13,385 nt of DNA from an uncultured Gammaproteobacteria bacterium (lineage in GTDB: Bacteria > Pseudomonadota > Gammaproteobacteria > Pseudomonadales > UBA5518), in assembly GCA_903921135.1 (NCBI GenBank), contig CAIXOY010000296.1, positions 1 through 13,385 of the forward strand, in the 5' to 3' direction. The notes beneath the pieces are model-generated. The model was not told the DNA's origin and did not search any database. It saw nothing but the letters and a program-made list of their open reading frames with translations. Positions 13,264-13,385 of the stretch are shown here, in pieces; the stretch's first letter is position 1; each line of letters starts with the position of its first letter. A program made the position numbers and the translations under genes.

Positions 13264-13385
13264 TCAGGCAACACCGCCAGGATTTCGGCGGGCCAGTTCG
13301 TCGGCAAGTACGGCCTGGCTTTGTTCGTCGAGGATGCGCGTCACAATGTTCGACAGCGCGGTCATGCCTTGGTTGATGAACAACA
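13264..13385 (-). CDS. unidentified protein, C-terminal fragment at window edge
   Basis: An open minus-strand frame enters from the right edge and ends at the TGA at 13264-13266. The 39 visible residues run LFINQGMTALSNIVTRILDE and then a mostly helical, charged stretch ending ARRNPGGVA. I do not recognise the family. It is not the usual C-terminus of GlyA, which often precedes nrdR in this class. Coding is supported by the open frame running to the edge and by the hairpins placed just after its stop. Confidence 0.5.
   Translation of the reverse strand, partial: LFINQGMTALSNIVTRILDEQSQAVLADELARRNPGGVA

Overview
The window looks like a chromosomal segment of a high-GC, non-enteric gammaproteobacterium. 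The evidence is gene order: a divergent pomA-pomB / xseB-ispA-dxs block sits beside nrdR-ribD-ribE-ribBA-ribH-nusB-thiL, an arrangement I know from Vibrio, Pseudomonas and relatives. Almost every base is coding. I see no IS element, prophage, CRISPR array, tRNA or rRNA, and no gene-free stretch longer than about 150 bases.

Left part (minus strand, 1-3143). A stator-like operon reads pomA-like, pomB-like, PilZ. A flavin-dependent luciferase-like oxidoreductase follows and runs off the left edge. A strong sigma-54 (-24/-12) promoter match precedes the pomA-like gene. The two stator-like proteins align well with Vibrio PomA/PomB as I recall them. However, the ion-binding Asp of the PomB transmembrane helix, the peptidoglycan-binding Asp of its OmpA-like domain, and the FliG-facing acidic residues of PomA are all replaced. 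This is the strongest candidate for something new in the window: a stator-derived envelope complex with a co-encoded PilZ protein.

Middle part (plus strand, 3292-6420). xseB, ispA and dxs are tightly packed. They encode the exonuclease VII small subunit, farnesyl diphosphate synthase and DXP synthase, the last of which opens the MEP isoprenoid pathway.

Right part (minus strand, 6446-13127). nrdR heads a run of ribD, ribE, ribBA-like, ribH, nusB and thiL, with several 4-base overlaps. A secreted retropepsin-like aspartyl protease overlaps the end of thiL. ribA follows, with its own extended -10 promoter and a TTG start. The riboflavin genes would convert GTP and ribulose 5-phosphate to riboflavin. 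However, the RibBA-like protein has lost the signature residues of both its DHBP synthase half and its GTP cyclohydrolase II half. It therefore looks like a double pseudoenzyme. The separate ribA covers one lost activity, while an active ribB must lie outside the window. At the right edge is the C-terminal end of an unrecognised minus-strand gene, followed by tandem hairpins.

All residue comparisons are made by eye from memory of the reference proteins. No alignment or database search was run.
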